Positions 10,901 through 21,745 of a stretch of 64,000 nucleotides of DNA are shown here, one piece after another. The stretch is from positions 25,559,248 through 25,623,247 of the forward strand of contig CAIIXF020000003.1 of NCBI GenBank assembly GCA_903813345.2, read 5' to 3'. A model generated the notes under the pieces. The model did no database searches. It was not told the DNA's origin and worked only from the letters and a program-made list of their open reading frames with translations. This stretch comes from Owenia fusiformis. Its lineage: Eukaryota; Annelida; Polychaeta; Sabellida; Oweniidae. A program made the translations under genes and the position numbers. The first letter of the stretch is position 1. The number at the start of each line of letters is the position of its first letter.

Positions 10901-13900
10901 TATGTCAAATACTTAAAATAATTTGACCATTTGTCTCACCCATTTTTGGAACCTGACTATGCTTATGTTTGGTAAATTAACATGAATGTTTTTCATTTAA
11001 GACTGACTGGTGCCCCATGGTTTCCCCACGATATGGGACATTCTTCTACAACAAGAAGACGGGGCAGGTATCCCAGAATACACCCGAAGAACTGTTGAAA
11101 CACCATCATTCAATGGTCGACAGAAAGTATGTACAATTTAAATATTTTAACACATAAACAACCCCATTTAAAGTATATTAGAAAAGAGAATGAGGAAGTT
11201 CTTAACTCACTCCAAAGTGTGTTTTGTTAGTATTTACACAGACTGAGGGCTTTTATTCTCTATTGGGGGGGGGGGGCTGACATTACATCTCTTATCTGGA
11301 TACTCTTGCCCCTTTATTGGGAGTGCCACCTATTGTTCACATTTTTATGTCACCACCACATTCCACAAGTGGTGACATATTGCAAAAATTCTATAACTTT
11401 TTTTCTGGATGGTGTTCAGCTTTTGGCAGTTAATGACTGATGTTTGGTGGATGGCGGTTGGTATACAGGGTGTCAAATAAGTCCCGTCCCCCCCTCTACA
11501 GCCAAAACCAAGATATTTGGTACCAAGTGTGATATATCATTGGAAAGGTCTTCCAAAGTTACGTTGATTGGCATATATCTGACGCATGTCAATCAATCTC
11601 ACAAATTTTTACATTGTATCAATTGAGGTGACCATATGCCTAGAAACATGGCAATTTGGCATATTTGGCAGGATTTTAAGAATCGGGTATAAGAAAGGTC
11701 AAGGGACCAAAAGATGACTAAATATGTTTATGGCAATGAATTTAACCAATTTCTGGATAGGGTTAGATGTGTAGAAAATAGAGGGGCAAGGAAAGTGCTG
11801 AAAACCATTTTGTAACAAGTGGAATGCGAAAAAGATCAACTTTTTGACGTATTTCTGAGGTCATATCCTTGTCATTTTGACGCAAAAAAGCTACTTAAAG
11901 GAGGGCACGTAAACTATAAAAGACATCATAAAAATATAGGTAAATTTCATCCAAAATACTTGAGAGTTGGTGAGTTAACATAACTTTGGATGATCTTTCC
12001 AATGGTATATCACACTAGGTACTGTCTGTTAAGGCTTTAGCTGTAGCAGGGGGGACGGGACTTATTTGACACCCTGTATGTAACAAATGGTGGGTGGTGA
12101 CATTTTGCATGTTAATACCTTGTTCAAATTTGTGATTTGCCTTTTTTCAATCACTCATTTATTCTTCTCTGATTTGACAATTGCAAACTTTATATATTTA
12201 TTAGTGATTTAATTTCAGTCATATCCCTGTGGTGAAATATCCGTCCAACATTCTGTTTGAAGAACTTATTACAGCTACACTGTTGCTGTTTGGATAGTGA
12301 TTTTGTCGTCTAAGTCAAAAATTCCTAGACTTTTACATGCTGTTGCAACACTCCAAAATGTTTTCATTGATGACAATATTGGCTTGTCACATTGCAAAGT
12401 GTTTATTATTTTCTAAGCCATGTTTTAAGTTGGTGATTCTTTTTCGTTTTGCATTATGGAAAAAATGAAAGTAAAACATTACCAATACAATTTTCCTGTA
12501 TTTTTTCATCAAACTCATTCTATTAGTTAAATATATGAGTTTTAGCCCTTGTTTCTATTTGTTTGATGTGTTAGTTTAATAAAAGTAAAAGCTCTGAAGT
12601 ACATAAGCTGCCCTTGTGAGAATGTCTATCTTGGCCATGCCAATTCCTCTCATTTCTCTGTAAAATCTGAATGGACTGTCTAATATTCTGGCTTTTCTGT
12701 TTAATTAGGAATTTCATCCACATGGCTGTTTATTTTATTCCTTTCTGAATCAAATATTTCTCATTATATTCTGCATTTTAAAATAACGGCCATCATAATA
12801 TTTTTCTTACGGCTAATCCCTAGTAGGATTACTTGGTGATCTTGTAAGAAACTCAAGAAACAAGCCACTCTTGGAATCTCAATAGACCACTAATAGTACA
12901 TACATAATCTATAGCCATTGTGTATGGTAGTGTTTTGGAAAAATTGAATAAAACAAAATGTGATTATAGGAATAACTGGATACCTTTAGCAGATTAGAAA
13001 AATATAAAGATTTGTAAAATTGATCTTGGATATTCTCGTGGAGAAATGGAAAAAGTTATTATTTTGAGAAATTGAGAAAGCCAATTTGAACAATGAGTGG
13101 ATTTATGAATGATAACATTTGGAAGATTTGTCTGATAGCAATGAACTATGAATGGCTTATTTAAAAAGTTGCAAGAAAAATTGATGGATTTACTAGCAGT
13201 ACTCAAGGAATGGATTTATTAGCAATACACAATGAATGGAGTAATTGGGAAACATTCAGCTTCACTTCCTTCTTACTATCTTTCAAATAGAACTGTATTT
13301 TATTCCTTTTAATCCATTGACTATTATTTTTAAAGCAAAAATGTGATTAAAAAATCCTTGGAAAGAATTAGGAATGAAGCATGATATCATGATTTATTGC
13401 ATGATATGTTTTATGGAATTCAAATGAATCATTTGACATGACATCTGTAAAAAATAATTTCAAGAAAGTAACAATTAAAAGGAGACTTATTAAAAAATTA
13501 AGGCCATCATTCTTGTATAGCTATGGATAAAAGTAAAGCTCAGAAAGAAAGGAGGGGAAGTACCCAGAATTCCAAAAGATTAACACATATGGGTAATCTA
13601 AGTAAATCAGTAGAAAAACCAAGGATAGAACCCAAGCTAAGATTCTATGGATCACATAGTGCCTCAAACATTGGCTCAGAGAGTGTTAAGAATGTTGGCA
13701 GGAGATTTAGCCTTGGAGCAGTGGCTAGTATGGCGTTACAAAGTTCCAGAGATAAGAAAGAGAAAGAAATGTATGGAACTAAAGGGCAACTTTCTGTAAT
13801 TCTGATCCTTAAATATGTCAAATAATATTTTCGATTCATACTGATATTAATTTTAACTAAAATGTGGACCATCTATAGATTTTGGGAACACATTCTTTTC

Positions 13901-16900
13901 TGCTATATTTATAGGTTGACATTTGGGGTATAGCATCAGAATTACAGACTCTACCATATTAAGAGAATATGTCTTGGCATGTATGATGTGATATATTGAA
14001 TTATTTCAAACATAATTTGCTTCATATTGGAATACCTTTAGGTGAAATATGTTTTTATGTGATTATTTTGTTTCGCATCATCTTGTCATGTTGAATGCCA
14101 GTGCTCTCTTTGATATTGTACATGTGTTCTGCTTAATGAATGATGTCAAGTGCTTATAATGCTACATGCTCAGATCTGATGTCATGTGTCATTATTTGAT
14201 AATATTGATGTCATGTGTTTACAGGGAAACCATAGCTGCTGGATTAAAGAAAGCCTTAGAAGAAAAGGCTGAAGTTATTGAAGAATTGGAAAATGAAAGG
14301 AAACTGAAACAGGTAATTATAGAAGTTCATTATTGCAGATTTATGCTTTTTATGCCACTGAAATTTATAGCTCAACTATAATACCAGCACATTGACTCAT
14401 TAACTGGCCACATAATTTTAAGATAGTGAATTTAATAAGGTTTCTTAGTGGGCACATTCTGAAGGTCCACATTGACACAACACATATCGTTTGGCACAAA
14501 TATTTGACTAAAGATACCAGTATATGATTGAAGGAATTAGAGGTGGGGTAGGATTTGAACTTTGAGGTCAACTTTTTTTCAAAATAGGCAAATTTTCTTG
14601 AATATAAGAAAATGAGGCGCAGAGGGCCAATTTTAGGCTGTAAATGAAACATGATAAAATGAAAAACTGATTCACACAATCCCTGACAATCCCCTTGATG
14701 TGGGGCCTGACAACAGTATTGATGGACACATAAATGTTTCATTTTCATAATCAGGAGCTGGAGGAAACCCTAGAAGACATGCAGCTTCAAGCCAACAAGT
14801 TGAATCGTGACATGAACAAAAGTAATTCCTCGCTGGAGAAGTCTCGCCAGGAGGGGCAGAAGAAAGATGTCAACATAGAGAAGTTAGAACGAGATAAGAC
14901 TGTCATGGAACAGAAAATCAAAGATCTCGAGATAAGAGGTATAATATAGCGATGGTTGAAAATTCAGTGAATCCAAGTATTTTTTGTACCCTTCAATACT
15001 CAAATGCAGATGAAAATACTTACAATGTCATTTCAATGTGATGCAATTAAGGAATAAATTTTGTAATGACATTCAGTACTTTCAATAGATGGCCATACAG
15101 TGGGTTTAGTTGTATACATTAACATGTAAAAATTTATCAGAAATCTCCAAGATTTATTGATAATACCTAAAATGTCTTGATACTGAATCTTCTGACATTT
15201 CCTAATTATTTTTATTGTATGTGAACAATATCCAATAAAAGGGTATTCCCACTAAATGAAATGGGTTTAAGATAACAATTATTCCAAAAGTACAATTAAA
15301 AAGATGTGATCTCTTCCAAAATATGTAAATAATGACTGGATTGGATTCTTTGATAATTTAATAATTTTACTTTCCCATATTTTAGCTAGTGAAGCAGATA
15401 AGCTGGACAGAGAGGTTGATAAAGTGAGAGGGCAGCTTGATGCCAGTCAGCAGAACACAAGAGAGAGGGATCATGAGATTCGTCAACTTCAGTCGACACT
15501 GGCTAGTACACAGAAAGAACTAGAGGTATGATATAGGTTTATTCTTTAAACCTAAATGTTATATGGTGCTAGAATAATCTATACAAGGCATTAACTTGCA
15601 AAATGTCACCACCTGCCATTTGTTACAGATGCTAAATGCTGAACACTGTCCACGAAAAAAGATGGAGACTGAAACAATATGTGGTTGTGACATACCACCT
15701 CTGGTTTTGACATACAAATCATTACATTCATCAGATGTACAATCAGCAGTAATGAGAAAGAACAATGTACATTCTATGTACACTCTATGTTTCCAAGGCA
15801 ACCTGTATCCATGTATTTTTGTTGTTTGCCTCCAGGTTGCTAAGGAGAAGATTCACATGCAAAATGAGAAGATATTGGACCTCAGAGCACAAGTCAGGGA
15901 GGAACTCGCCAGAAATGAGAAAGTAGAAAAGGTAGGTTTTTGTTTTGATATCTCTGATCAAATATGGAAGTACTATTGATGATTTATACATTTTTTTTTC
16001 AAGCAGCTTTTGCTATCATTTTACCTTCAGATAGAATTAATTCTAATGTGCAATTGACACCATATGTTCTTCACTTAATACATATTTAACTTTGTACATA
16101 CATTTAGAATTTAGACACAATCCCACGTCTGAAAGATAGGATAGAAACCCAAGATGAAGAGATCAAAACAGTAAAGAAACAGCTGGAGGAGAAGACCTAC
16201 CAAGTACAATGGTGCAGGAAGAATGTCAAAGAAACCAAAGAAAAAACAAAGGTACATTTACTAGTTCAGTCACTGTGTCCTCATTGAGAGGTTTAGGCAT
16301 GTGAAAATGTGTGTTTGAAAGTTGGCGCATTTTATTAAATTGTTCATACTTAATAATAATTGTGATAGTAATTGTTTGAATTATTTTGAAAACTTATGCA
16401 TATTTAAGCGCTGGAATAGATTTGGAATAGGATCGTCTGAATTATCTGAGAGAGAACATCAATAGGATTGACGTTCTCTGTCAGATAATTCCCATTTTCA
16501 CTGAAAATCCTTCCATATTCCACCTAACTATAATATAAACATATTTAGAACTGTTTTAAATAACTAAATAAAAATATTGTTCATATTTCTTTTCTTGTAG
16601 CAAAATGACTTTGACTATGTGGAACACGTGAAGCTTGCGAGAGAAGATGAGGTCATTAAAAGTGAGAATGTGACCCTGAAAGGCCTACTGAGAGGGAAAG
16701 ATATCCTCATAGTACAAAAGTCACAGGAGCTAGATCTCGCAAGGTCAATCTTGACAGAACTTGAAAATGATGAGGATGAAGATTTTGCTTGGCGGGTACA
16801 GGAAGTGAAAGAAAGGCGATGTCGTCTTCATCCAACTTTTGGAGACAATAAGTAAGAAACAAGGCAATTAAGCTGCGATTCTCAACCAAAATAAAACTAA

Positions 16901-19900
16901 AGTATTTCTTATTTAAAATGATATGTAAATAACACAATCAATAGACTTCGATTCAAACATTCTTTCCTGAAATCATTGAAGCTTAAAGAAAATATACATG
17001 ATGCACATTTAAATCTGTTTTAAAATCTTCGTTTTAGCAATGGTAATGAGGGGACCATCAATGGTGATAACACATCAATGAAGGAAGTAAAGGTTCAGCA
17101 ATATAGGAAACCCCAACAAAAGGTACCATTATGAATAGAATGTATCATTATGTATAAAATGTATCATTATGAATAGAATGTGTCATTATGTATAAAATGT
17201 ATAATTATGAATAGAATGTATCATTATGTATAAAATGTATCATTATGAATAGAATGTGTCATTATGAATAGAATGTGTCATTATGTATAGAATGTGTCAT
17301 TATGAATAGAATGTACCATTATGTATACATTATGTATAGAATGTACCATTATGTATAGAATGTGTCATTATGAATAGAATGTGTCATTATGAATATAGAA
17401 TGTATCATTATGTATAGAATGTGTCATTATGAATAGAATGTATCATTATGTATAAAATGTATCATTATGTATAGAATGTATCATTATGAATAGAATGTAC
17501 CATTATGTATAAAATGTATAATTATGTATAGAATGTACATTTTGTATAGAACGTATCATTATGAATAGAATGTGTCATTATGTATAAAATGTATCATTAT
17601 GTATAGAATGTATCATTATGAATAGAATGTACCATTATGTATAAAATGTATCATTATGTATAGAAGGTATCATTATGTATAGAATGTGTCATTATGAATA
17701 GAATGTACCATTATGTATAAAATGTATAATTATGTATAGAATGTATCATTATGTATAGAATGTATCATTATGTATAGAAGGTATCATTATGTATAGAATG
17801 TGTCATTATGAATAGAATGTGTCATTTTGTATAGAATGTATCATTATGTATAGAATGTGTCATTATGAATAGAATGTGTCATTATGTATCAAATGTATCA
17901 TTATGAATAGAATGTATCATTGTGTATAGAATGTATCATTATGAATAGAATGTACCATTATGTATAAAATGTATCATTATGTATAGAATGTACCATTATG
18001 AATAGAATGTACCATTATAAAAGTGAAAAAAGGATGGTTAAATGAACACCTTCATAATGTACTGAATATATTTTGTTCATCACCAATGAAGGTGAGCAAT
18101 CCTTTTTGCCTATTTATCCTCATATATTTATGGTAGAAGTTAATGTGCACTCATATGCTCGTAAAATTGCCAATACATGCCAGACCATGACCTTATGTAT
18201 GAGTTGTGTACCATTGTAAACTTTGTTGAAGGACATAATTATAATGTGAGTTGAAATATTACATGGGCAATCAGTGAAAAAGAATCAGAAATAAAAAAGT
18301 GTGCAGAAGTATGTTAACCAATGCTTATGTACTGTGTGCTGATTAGTTAAGGAATAAATAATGATAGACCATTCAATATGGTGAAATTCAGTACGAGTTG
18401 GACAGAATGTCGTACAAAGCACAAACCGAAGGTGAGTGCATTTGTACTGACATTCTGTCCAGCGAGTGTAGTATTTCACCATATTGAATGGCCTATCATT
18501 ATTTATTCAGATTCAAACATAAAAATGGAAACATTGTTCAGAGAATTCTTAGGGGGTGCATAAAATAACCAAACTTGCTGTTATTTTCGCCATTCATAGG
18601 AGTGAGGTCACAATATATAGATACACAGATGATTGAATAGAGCATGGTTATACATCTATGGAGAAATAGAGAACATACATTACTGTCTATGCTGCATTTT
18701 GATTGGTTGTGAAATTCAATTAAAGCATGGTCATGTTTGAATATGTAATAAATACTGTTAGTAACAATAAATGTATGTTTTCCAGGGTGGTAAATCTGGC
18801 AAGATAGACATCAACAACCCACCATTCGCTCTCTCGAACAGCACTTCAGAAAGTAGCGACAACTGGGAGCATAATCACAAACAGCAGACGCACAGACATG
18901 AATCAAAGTTTCTTGAGGATGTACTCCTCGATAACAGTGACAATGATGAACAGGATGCATTCATGTATACCAGAAATCAAAGCTCCCCAAGAGAGAGCAC
19001 CGATTACAATCAAAATAAAAGGTCGCCTCGTTCTGGATCTGAGATCAAACGTCCTAAAACTGCTTTCGCTAGAACAACCCAATATAGAACTGATAGGGAC
19101 TTCAGGGAGGACAGAAACTTGGGTAAATCATACGATTCTGATCGGGATCATCGCAGGTCAAAAACAGAGCCAATAAGACGGCCTCATTCTGTTAACTCTG
19201 ATGTTAAAACTGTAAGCAGTTTAATGACACTTTATGATGAAGACACGTTAAAATCTCAGTTTGTTAACATGGGGGATAGAGTGTTAATTAAGCTCCCCCA
19301 GGCCAAGAGCAAGCAGCAGGGTAAGGGAAAGGGGTCCCAGGGTTGTGAAATGCCCCAGGTGGCAGGGGGCATAGTGAAATATGTGGGAGAGATGGATGAC
19401 AACACAAACAGTCACAGAATCAGAGTTGGGGTCAAGATGGATGATACTGGTAAGCTAAGACAATATTTGCTGATTAGAAAAGTTGAACAAAGTAATGAAA
19501 TATTTGATGAGGACGTACACATATGCTGAAGGCTCCAAAATCTCCAATATGTAGTTTCTGAAAGATAATAGGACTAATTTACAGGATAGTTATATTAGCC
19601 TCCAAATACTTGTTTAAATGATAATATTTATCTGCTATGCGTCAAAATATTTAATGAATGGCTCTACAATTTCAGTTGGTGACACGGATGGAATGTTCAA
19701 AGGAAAACGTTACTTCTTTGTGCCAAAGGATCATGGGAGAATTGTGAAGATCTCCAATGTCATATCAGTGTTGGACACCAAGGTAAGTGCAAGGGAGGGT
19801 GCAACCCAGGTATCAAAGATGAAGTAATTGATTGATGCAAGAGAGGATTCATCCCAATTAATAAAGAAATCAGAAGGGTGCAGTGGAGGACTGTTCCTAC

Positions 19901-20379
19901 TATATAGCTTTCATTTTTTAATCAATGGGTTTATTCCGTAACTCAAATATGCATTGTAGGTATACAGGGGCAAATTGCCTTCCTGCATTAGAGGTCTCTT
20001 TGTGAAAATAGACAATAAAAAACAGTGTTCCCTCATGAATGAAGATATCATTTTGTGCTGTCTGTGTAAAAGTGTATATTTATGATAAATCCAGACTAAC
20101 CTCAATAATTTGTCTGCAAAGCAAAACTGTTTGTACTCTAAACAGACTATGTAAATCAAAGTTTTCCTACAATATCACCATATAGACTTATTTGAAAATT
20201 CTTTAGAAATAATACCCGTGGCCAGGCGATGTAGCTTAATGAAGAAAAGTTGGAACATGTGTATTTTTATAATTCTGGATTTCTATTTCCAGACTGCCAA
20301 ATACAAACCCATGAAGCAATGTGTGAAGGAACTTCTCTCCGACGCAATAACTGATGTACAACCAGCTCATGAGGACTAA
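4949..20379 (+). CDS. Multi-exon gene: WW-like modules, EF-hand-like region, coiled coil and C-terminal CAP-Gly domain
   Basis: Sixteen exons with AG/GT borders and unbroken phase: 4949-5050, 7719-7795, 8137-8260, 8597-8667, 9214-9307, 11002-11126, 14225-14312, 14755-14938, 15386-15525, 15836-15931, 16108-16251, 16601-16851, 17038-17122, 18786-19449, 19676-19782, 20293-20379. Together they make 812 codons plus TAA; earlier exons are missing. In order: a WW-like module (residues 35-65, HWVEVHLGKHTFYFNKQTT), a helical EF-hand-like part (80-155), a second WW-like module (157-198, GTFFYNKKTGQ; the second Trp is absent in both), a coiled coil (200-500), a Ser/Arg-rich linker, and a CAP-Gly domain (about 688-780: MGDRVLIKLPQ, VGVKMDDTVGDTDG, GKRYFFVPKDHG). 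GDTDG replaces the usual GKNDG. CAP-Gly domains bind microtubule ends and EEY/F tails, so a cytoskeletal linker is the best guess. I do not recognise the protein. Confidence 0.8.
5051..7718. other. Intron of the CAP-Gly gene, mostly featureless
   Basis: The donor GTCAGT is at 5051 and the acceptor TGTTACAG ends at 7718. Apart from the inverted-repeat element at 5984-6350, only AT-rich unique-looking sequence is seen. Confidence 0.6.
5984..6350. mobile_element. Non-autonomous DNA element with about 95-bp terminal inverted repeats
   Basis: The left end (GGTATCGATATGGTGAA, then CCAGTCATCAAA and CATCGTCAATTTAATGGTCA) is repeated inverted at the right end (TGACCATTAAATTGACGATG, TGATGACTGG, TTCACCATAT). 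The middle carries no coding frame. A longer relative with the same tips and part of the same core (TGTGTTTATGTCGTTTTGTT) is at 33651-34307. Confidence 0.7.
9545..9616 (-). tRNA. tRNA-His (GTG), copy 1 of 7
   Basis: The 72-nt cloverleaf on the minus strand has acceptor GCCGTGA paired with TCACGGC plus discriminator A. The anticodon loop is TTGTGGC (anticodon GTG) on stem CCACG/CGTGG, and the T arm is CCAGG-TTCGAAT-CCTGG. Internal A and B boxes are intact. A run of five T follows about 12 bases downstream as a pol III terminator. It lies antisense in an intron of the CAP-Gly gene. Confidence 0.93.
9720..9791 (-). tRNA. tRNA-His (GTG), copy 2 of 7
   Basis: Identical to copy 1 across the 72 nt. 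The downstream terminator is a longer T run (eight T). Confidence 0.93.
9888..9959 (-). tRNA. tRNA-His (GTG), copy 3 of 7
   Basis: Same 72-nt sequence as copy 1, followed downstream by a run of about ten T. The flanks belong to the second spacer type (TTGACCAT instead of TTGGCTTT next to the 3' end). Confidence 0.93.
10063..10134 (-). tRNA. tRNA-His (GTG), copy 4 of 7, anticodon-stem variant
   Basis: Matches copy 1 except for G to A at the last base of the 5' anticodon strand (ACATTGTGG instead of ACGTTGTGG). This turns the base pair closing the anticodon loop into A-C. The anticodon itself is unchanged. It may be functional or on the way to a pseudogene. Confidence 0.85.
10229..10300 (-). 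tRNA. tRNA-His (GTG), copy 5 of 7, anticodon-stem variant
   Basis: Carries the same G to A change in the anticodon stem as copy 4 but is flanked by the other spacer type, so the variant has been shared between neighbours. The T-run terminator is present downstream. Confidence 0.85.
10395..10466 (-). tRNA. tRNA-His (GTG), copy 6 of 7, T-stem variant
   Basis: The anticodon stem is normal. One C in the T stem is replaced by A (CAAGG facing CCTGG), giving an A-G mismatch near the B box. Otherwise identical to copy 1. Confidence 0.85.
10570..10641 (-). tRNA. tRNA-His (GTG), copy 7 of 7
   Basis: Consensus 72-nt sequence as in copies 1-3, with a T5 terminator. This is the right-most copy and the first in the direction of transcription. 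Confidence 0.93.
11345..12121 (-). mobile_element. Copy of the TGTCACCACC dispersed element, split by a younger MITE
   Basis: The ends read TTTTATGTCACCACCA and GGTGGTGACATTTTGCATG...TACCTTG. These are the same ends seen inverted at 15585, 21097, 21437, 23704, 24945, 25290, 26558 and 60145. The body (GGTGTTCAGC, TTAATGACTGATG, AACAAATGGTGGG) matches those copies once the insertion at 11464-12078 is removed. Confidence 0.75.
11464..12078. mobile_element. MITE with CAGGGTGTCAAATAAGTCCC inverted ends and TA flanks
   Basis: TACAGGGTGTCAAATAAGTC at the left is mirrored by GACTTATTTGACACCCTGTA at the right, flanked by TA as in Tc1/mariner-type insertions. It is 615 bases long with no coding frame. 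Shorter relatives with the same tips are at 24475-24690 and, more loosely, 29401-29479. Confidence 0.8.
12122..13500. other. Intron of the CAP-Gly gene, no feature seen
   Basis: AT-rich unique-looking sequence between the element at 11345-12121 and the candidate alternative exon at 13523. No coding frame with splice support. Confidence 0.5.
13523..13770 (+). CDS. Probable alternative first coding exon of the CAP-Gly gene
   Basis: ATG at 13523 opens a frame that runs 82 codons plus two bases to a GTATGG donor at 13771. The two bases AT join the G at 14225 to make ATG, so the phase is right for splicing to the exon at 14225-14312. The encoded head is basic and Ser-rich (MDKSKAQKERRGSTQNSKR, FSLGAVASMALQSS) with no recognised domain. 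The 11126-to-14225 junction is also in phase without it, so it fits a separate start rather than an internal exon. It would give an isoform with only the coiled coil and CAP-Gly. No transcript data available. Confidence 0.55.
15585..15714 (+). mobile_element. TGTCACCACC dispersed element, short copy
   Basis: AAGGCATTAACTTGCAAAATGTCACC is followed by CTGCCATTTGTTACAGATGC and then GAACACTGTCCACGAAAAAA, ending in a degraded TGACATA. It sits in the intron between the exons at 15386-15525 and 15836-15931. Confidence 0.65.
17123..18016. repeat. Minisatellite (about 19-20 bp unit) starting exactly at a splice donor
   Basis: About 45 imperfect copies of a unit like ATTATGTATAGAATGTATC. The first copy (GTACCATTATGAATAGAAT) begins with the GT of the donor that ends exon 17038-17122. 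Units alternate between GTATA, GAATA and ATAAA versions. Confidence 0.9.
18353..18508. mobile_element. Foldback MITE
   Basis: The left arm AATAAATAATGATAGACCATTC...GACAGAATGTC is repeated inverted on the right (GACATTCTGTCC...GAATGGCCTATCATTATTTATT). The arms are about 65 bases around a short centre. It is intronic in the CAP-Gly gene. Confidence 0.75.
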
Positions 20380-21049
20380 CACAAAGAACATCAGACTTAA
20401 TTCACAAATCAAAAACGTCAATACATATAACTATTACAGGGGACTGAATACAGTCTATCAAGGAAGTCAAGAAATTGATTATGAAGTTTTGAACTAACCA
20501 TGCCAAGTCCTATAGCTTATTGGAGAACTTTTATATCTGAATATGAAGTCTGGAACTTCAAAATATTATTTAAGAACTTGTAAAACTAAAAATAGAATAT
20601 GAAGTTTAGAAGTTAGAATATGTATTGATTATGAACTTGTATTTTAAGTTTGGTCCAAAACTCAAACATAAAATACAAATTGAATTTGAAGTCCTAAACT
20701 TTGAATACAAGTTCTGTATGGAATTTGATGTTCAATTCAAAAATTGAATATGAAGTCAACTTTAATAAACATTAAAAAACTTAAATATTAATCTAGAACT
20801 TTTATTCAAAGTCTAGAACTCGAGTATAAAATCTCGAAACTGAATTCTAGAATTCTAAAAGATCAATTTGAGAATATGAATCCTATAAATTAAGGACTTG
20901 CATACACATTGAGTTCTTTTAACCCAGAACTTTAGTTCAAAATGAATTGTTAATATTTTTATATGTATGATTTTGCATTAAGCAATTAGCATTATGTGAT
21001 ATAGACTATATTAGGCATTTTTTATAATTTGTAAGTGATGTATTATAGA

Positions 21050-21055
21050 AATAAA
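21050..21055 (+). terminator. Poly(A) signal of the CAP-Gly gene
   Basis: AATAAA 670 bases after the stop codon. It is the best-placed candidate; a weaker AATAAA lies near 20764. Confidence 0.45.
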
Positions 21056-21096
21056 CTGTAAAATATAATGCTAGACTTATGTTGAATATACACTTT

Positions 21097-21232
21097 TTAT
21101 GTCACCACCAGAAGTGATGACAAGTCTCCAACCTATTTTGTGTCTGATGTTTGGTAGTTGATGTTTGGCATCTGTAACAGCTTTGCATCTGTAACAAATG
21201 GCAGGTGGTGACATTTACCTGTTAGTGCCTTT
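21097..21232 (-). mobile_element. TGTCACCACC dispersed element copy
   Basis: TTTTATGTCACCACCAGAAG opens it; AACAAATGGCAGGTGGTGAC and TGTTAGTGCCTTT close it. This is the inverse orientation of the copy at 15585. Confidence 0.65.
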
Positions 21233-21436
21233 TTACTTGATATTATGTACACAAATTTTGTATGGGGTTAGACATTAAATAAAAATATGATTTTACTCGG
21301 ATAAAACATTATTTCACTGTTAGCAAAGACCACAATTTGTCTAAATGATACATACAACTTGATTTATAAAATGCTTTTATCGAACTTCCATCTTTTCTTA
21401 TCAACAAGTATAATACTTTGGTTATACTTGTTTCAA

Positions 21437-21566
21437 AATGTCACCATCAGTCATTTGAAGTTGTAAGAATTCGTTACAGACACCAAACAACCAAACACCA
21501 GACACCAAACCACGAGAAAGTTGGAGACTAAAACAATATGTCACCACATCTGGTGATGACATAAAA
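21437..21566 (+). mobile_element. TGTCACCACC dispersed element copy
   Basis: CAAAATGTCACCATCAGTCA opens it; GAGACTAAAACAATATGTCA, GGTGATGACATAAAAATT closes it. Confidence 0.6.
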
Positions 21567-21745
21567 ATTCCAGGAATACTGGCTGTTAAGCACTGAGGGC
21601 CATGGCATTACATCATTATTATAACCAACAATTAAACAAACACAACCTTTGGCTTTTATTTTTTTTATTTGTTAGACGAGAATGTACCATTCTCCATAGC
21701 AAATCCATTCATCATTCATAATAATGTATAATTTCATAATGTCAA

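Larger units (their letters stand above)
20380..21745. other. 3' region of the CAP-Gly gene and gap to MRPL3
   Basis: After the TAA at 20377-20379, about 670 bases of AT-rich sequence with many GAAC/AACTT-like short repeats lead to a poly(A) signal AATAAA at 21050. Two copies of the TGTCACCACC element follow (21097-21232 and 21437-21566). The CAP-Gly gene and MRPL3 converge here, with about 1.37 kb between their stop codons. Confidence 0.6.

Noticed and set aside
17123-18016. CRISPR-like regular repeats
   Set aside because: Units are 19-20 bases with no unique spacers, in a eukaryotic intron: a minisatellite. The same applies to 22001, 23107, 27430, 30040, 44360 and 60190.
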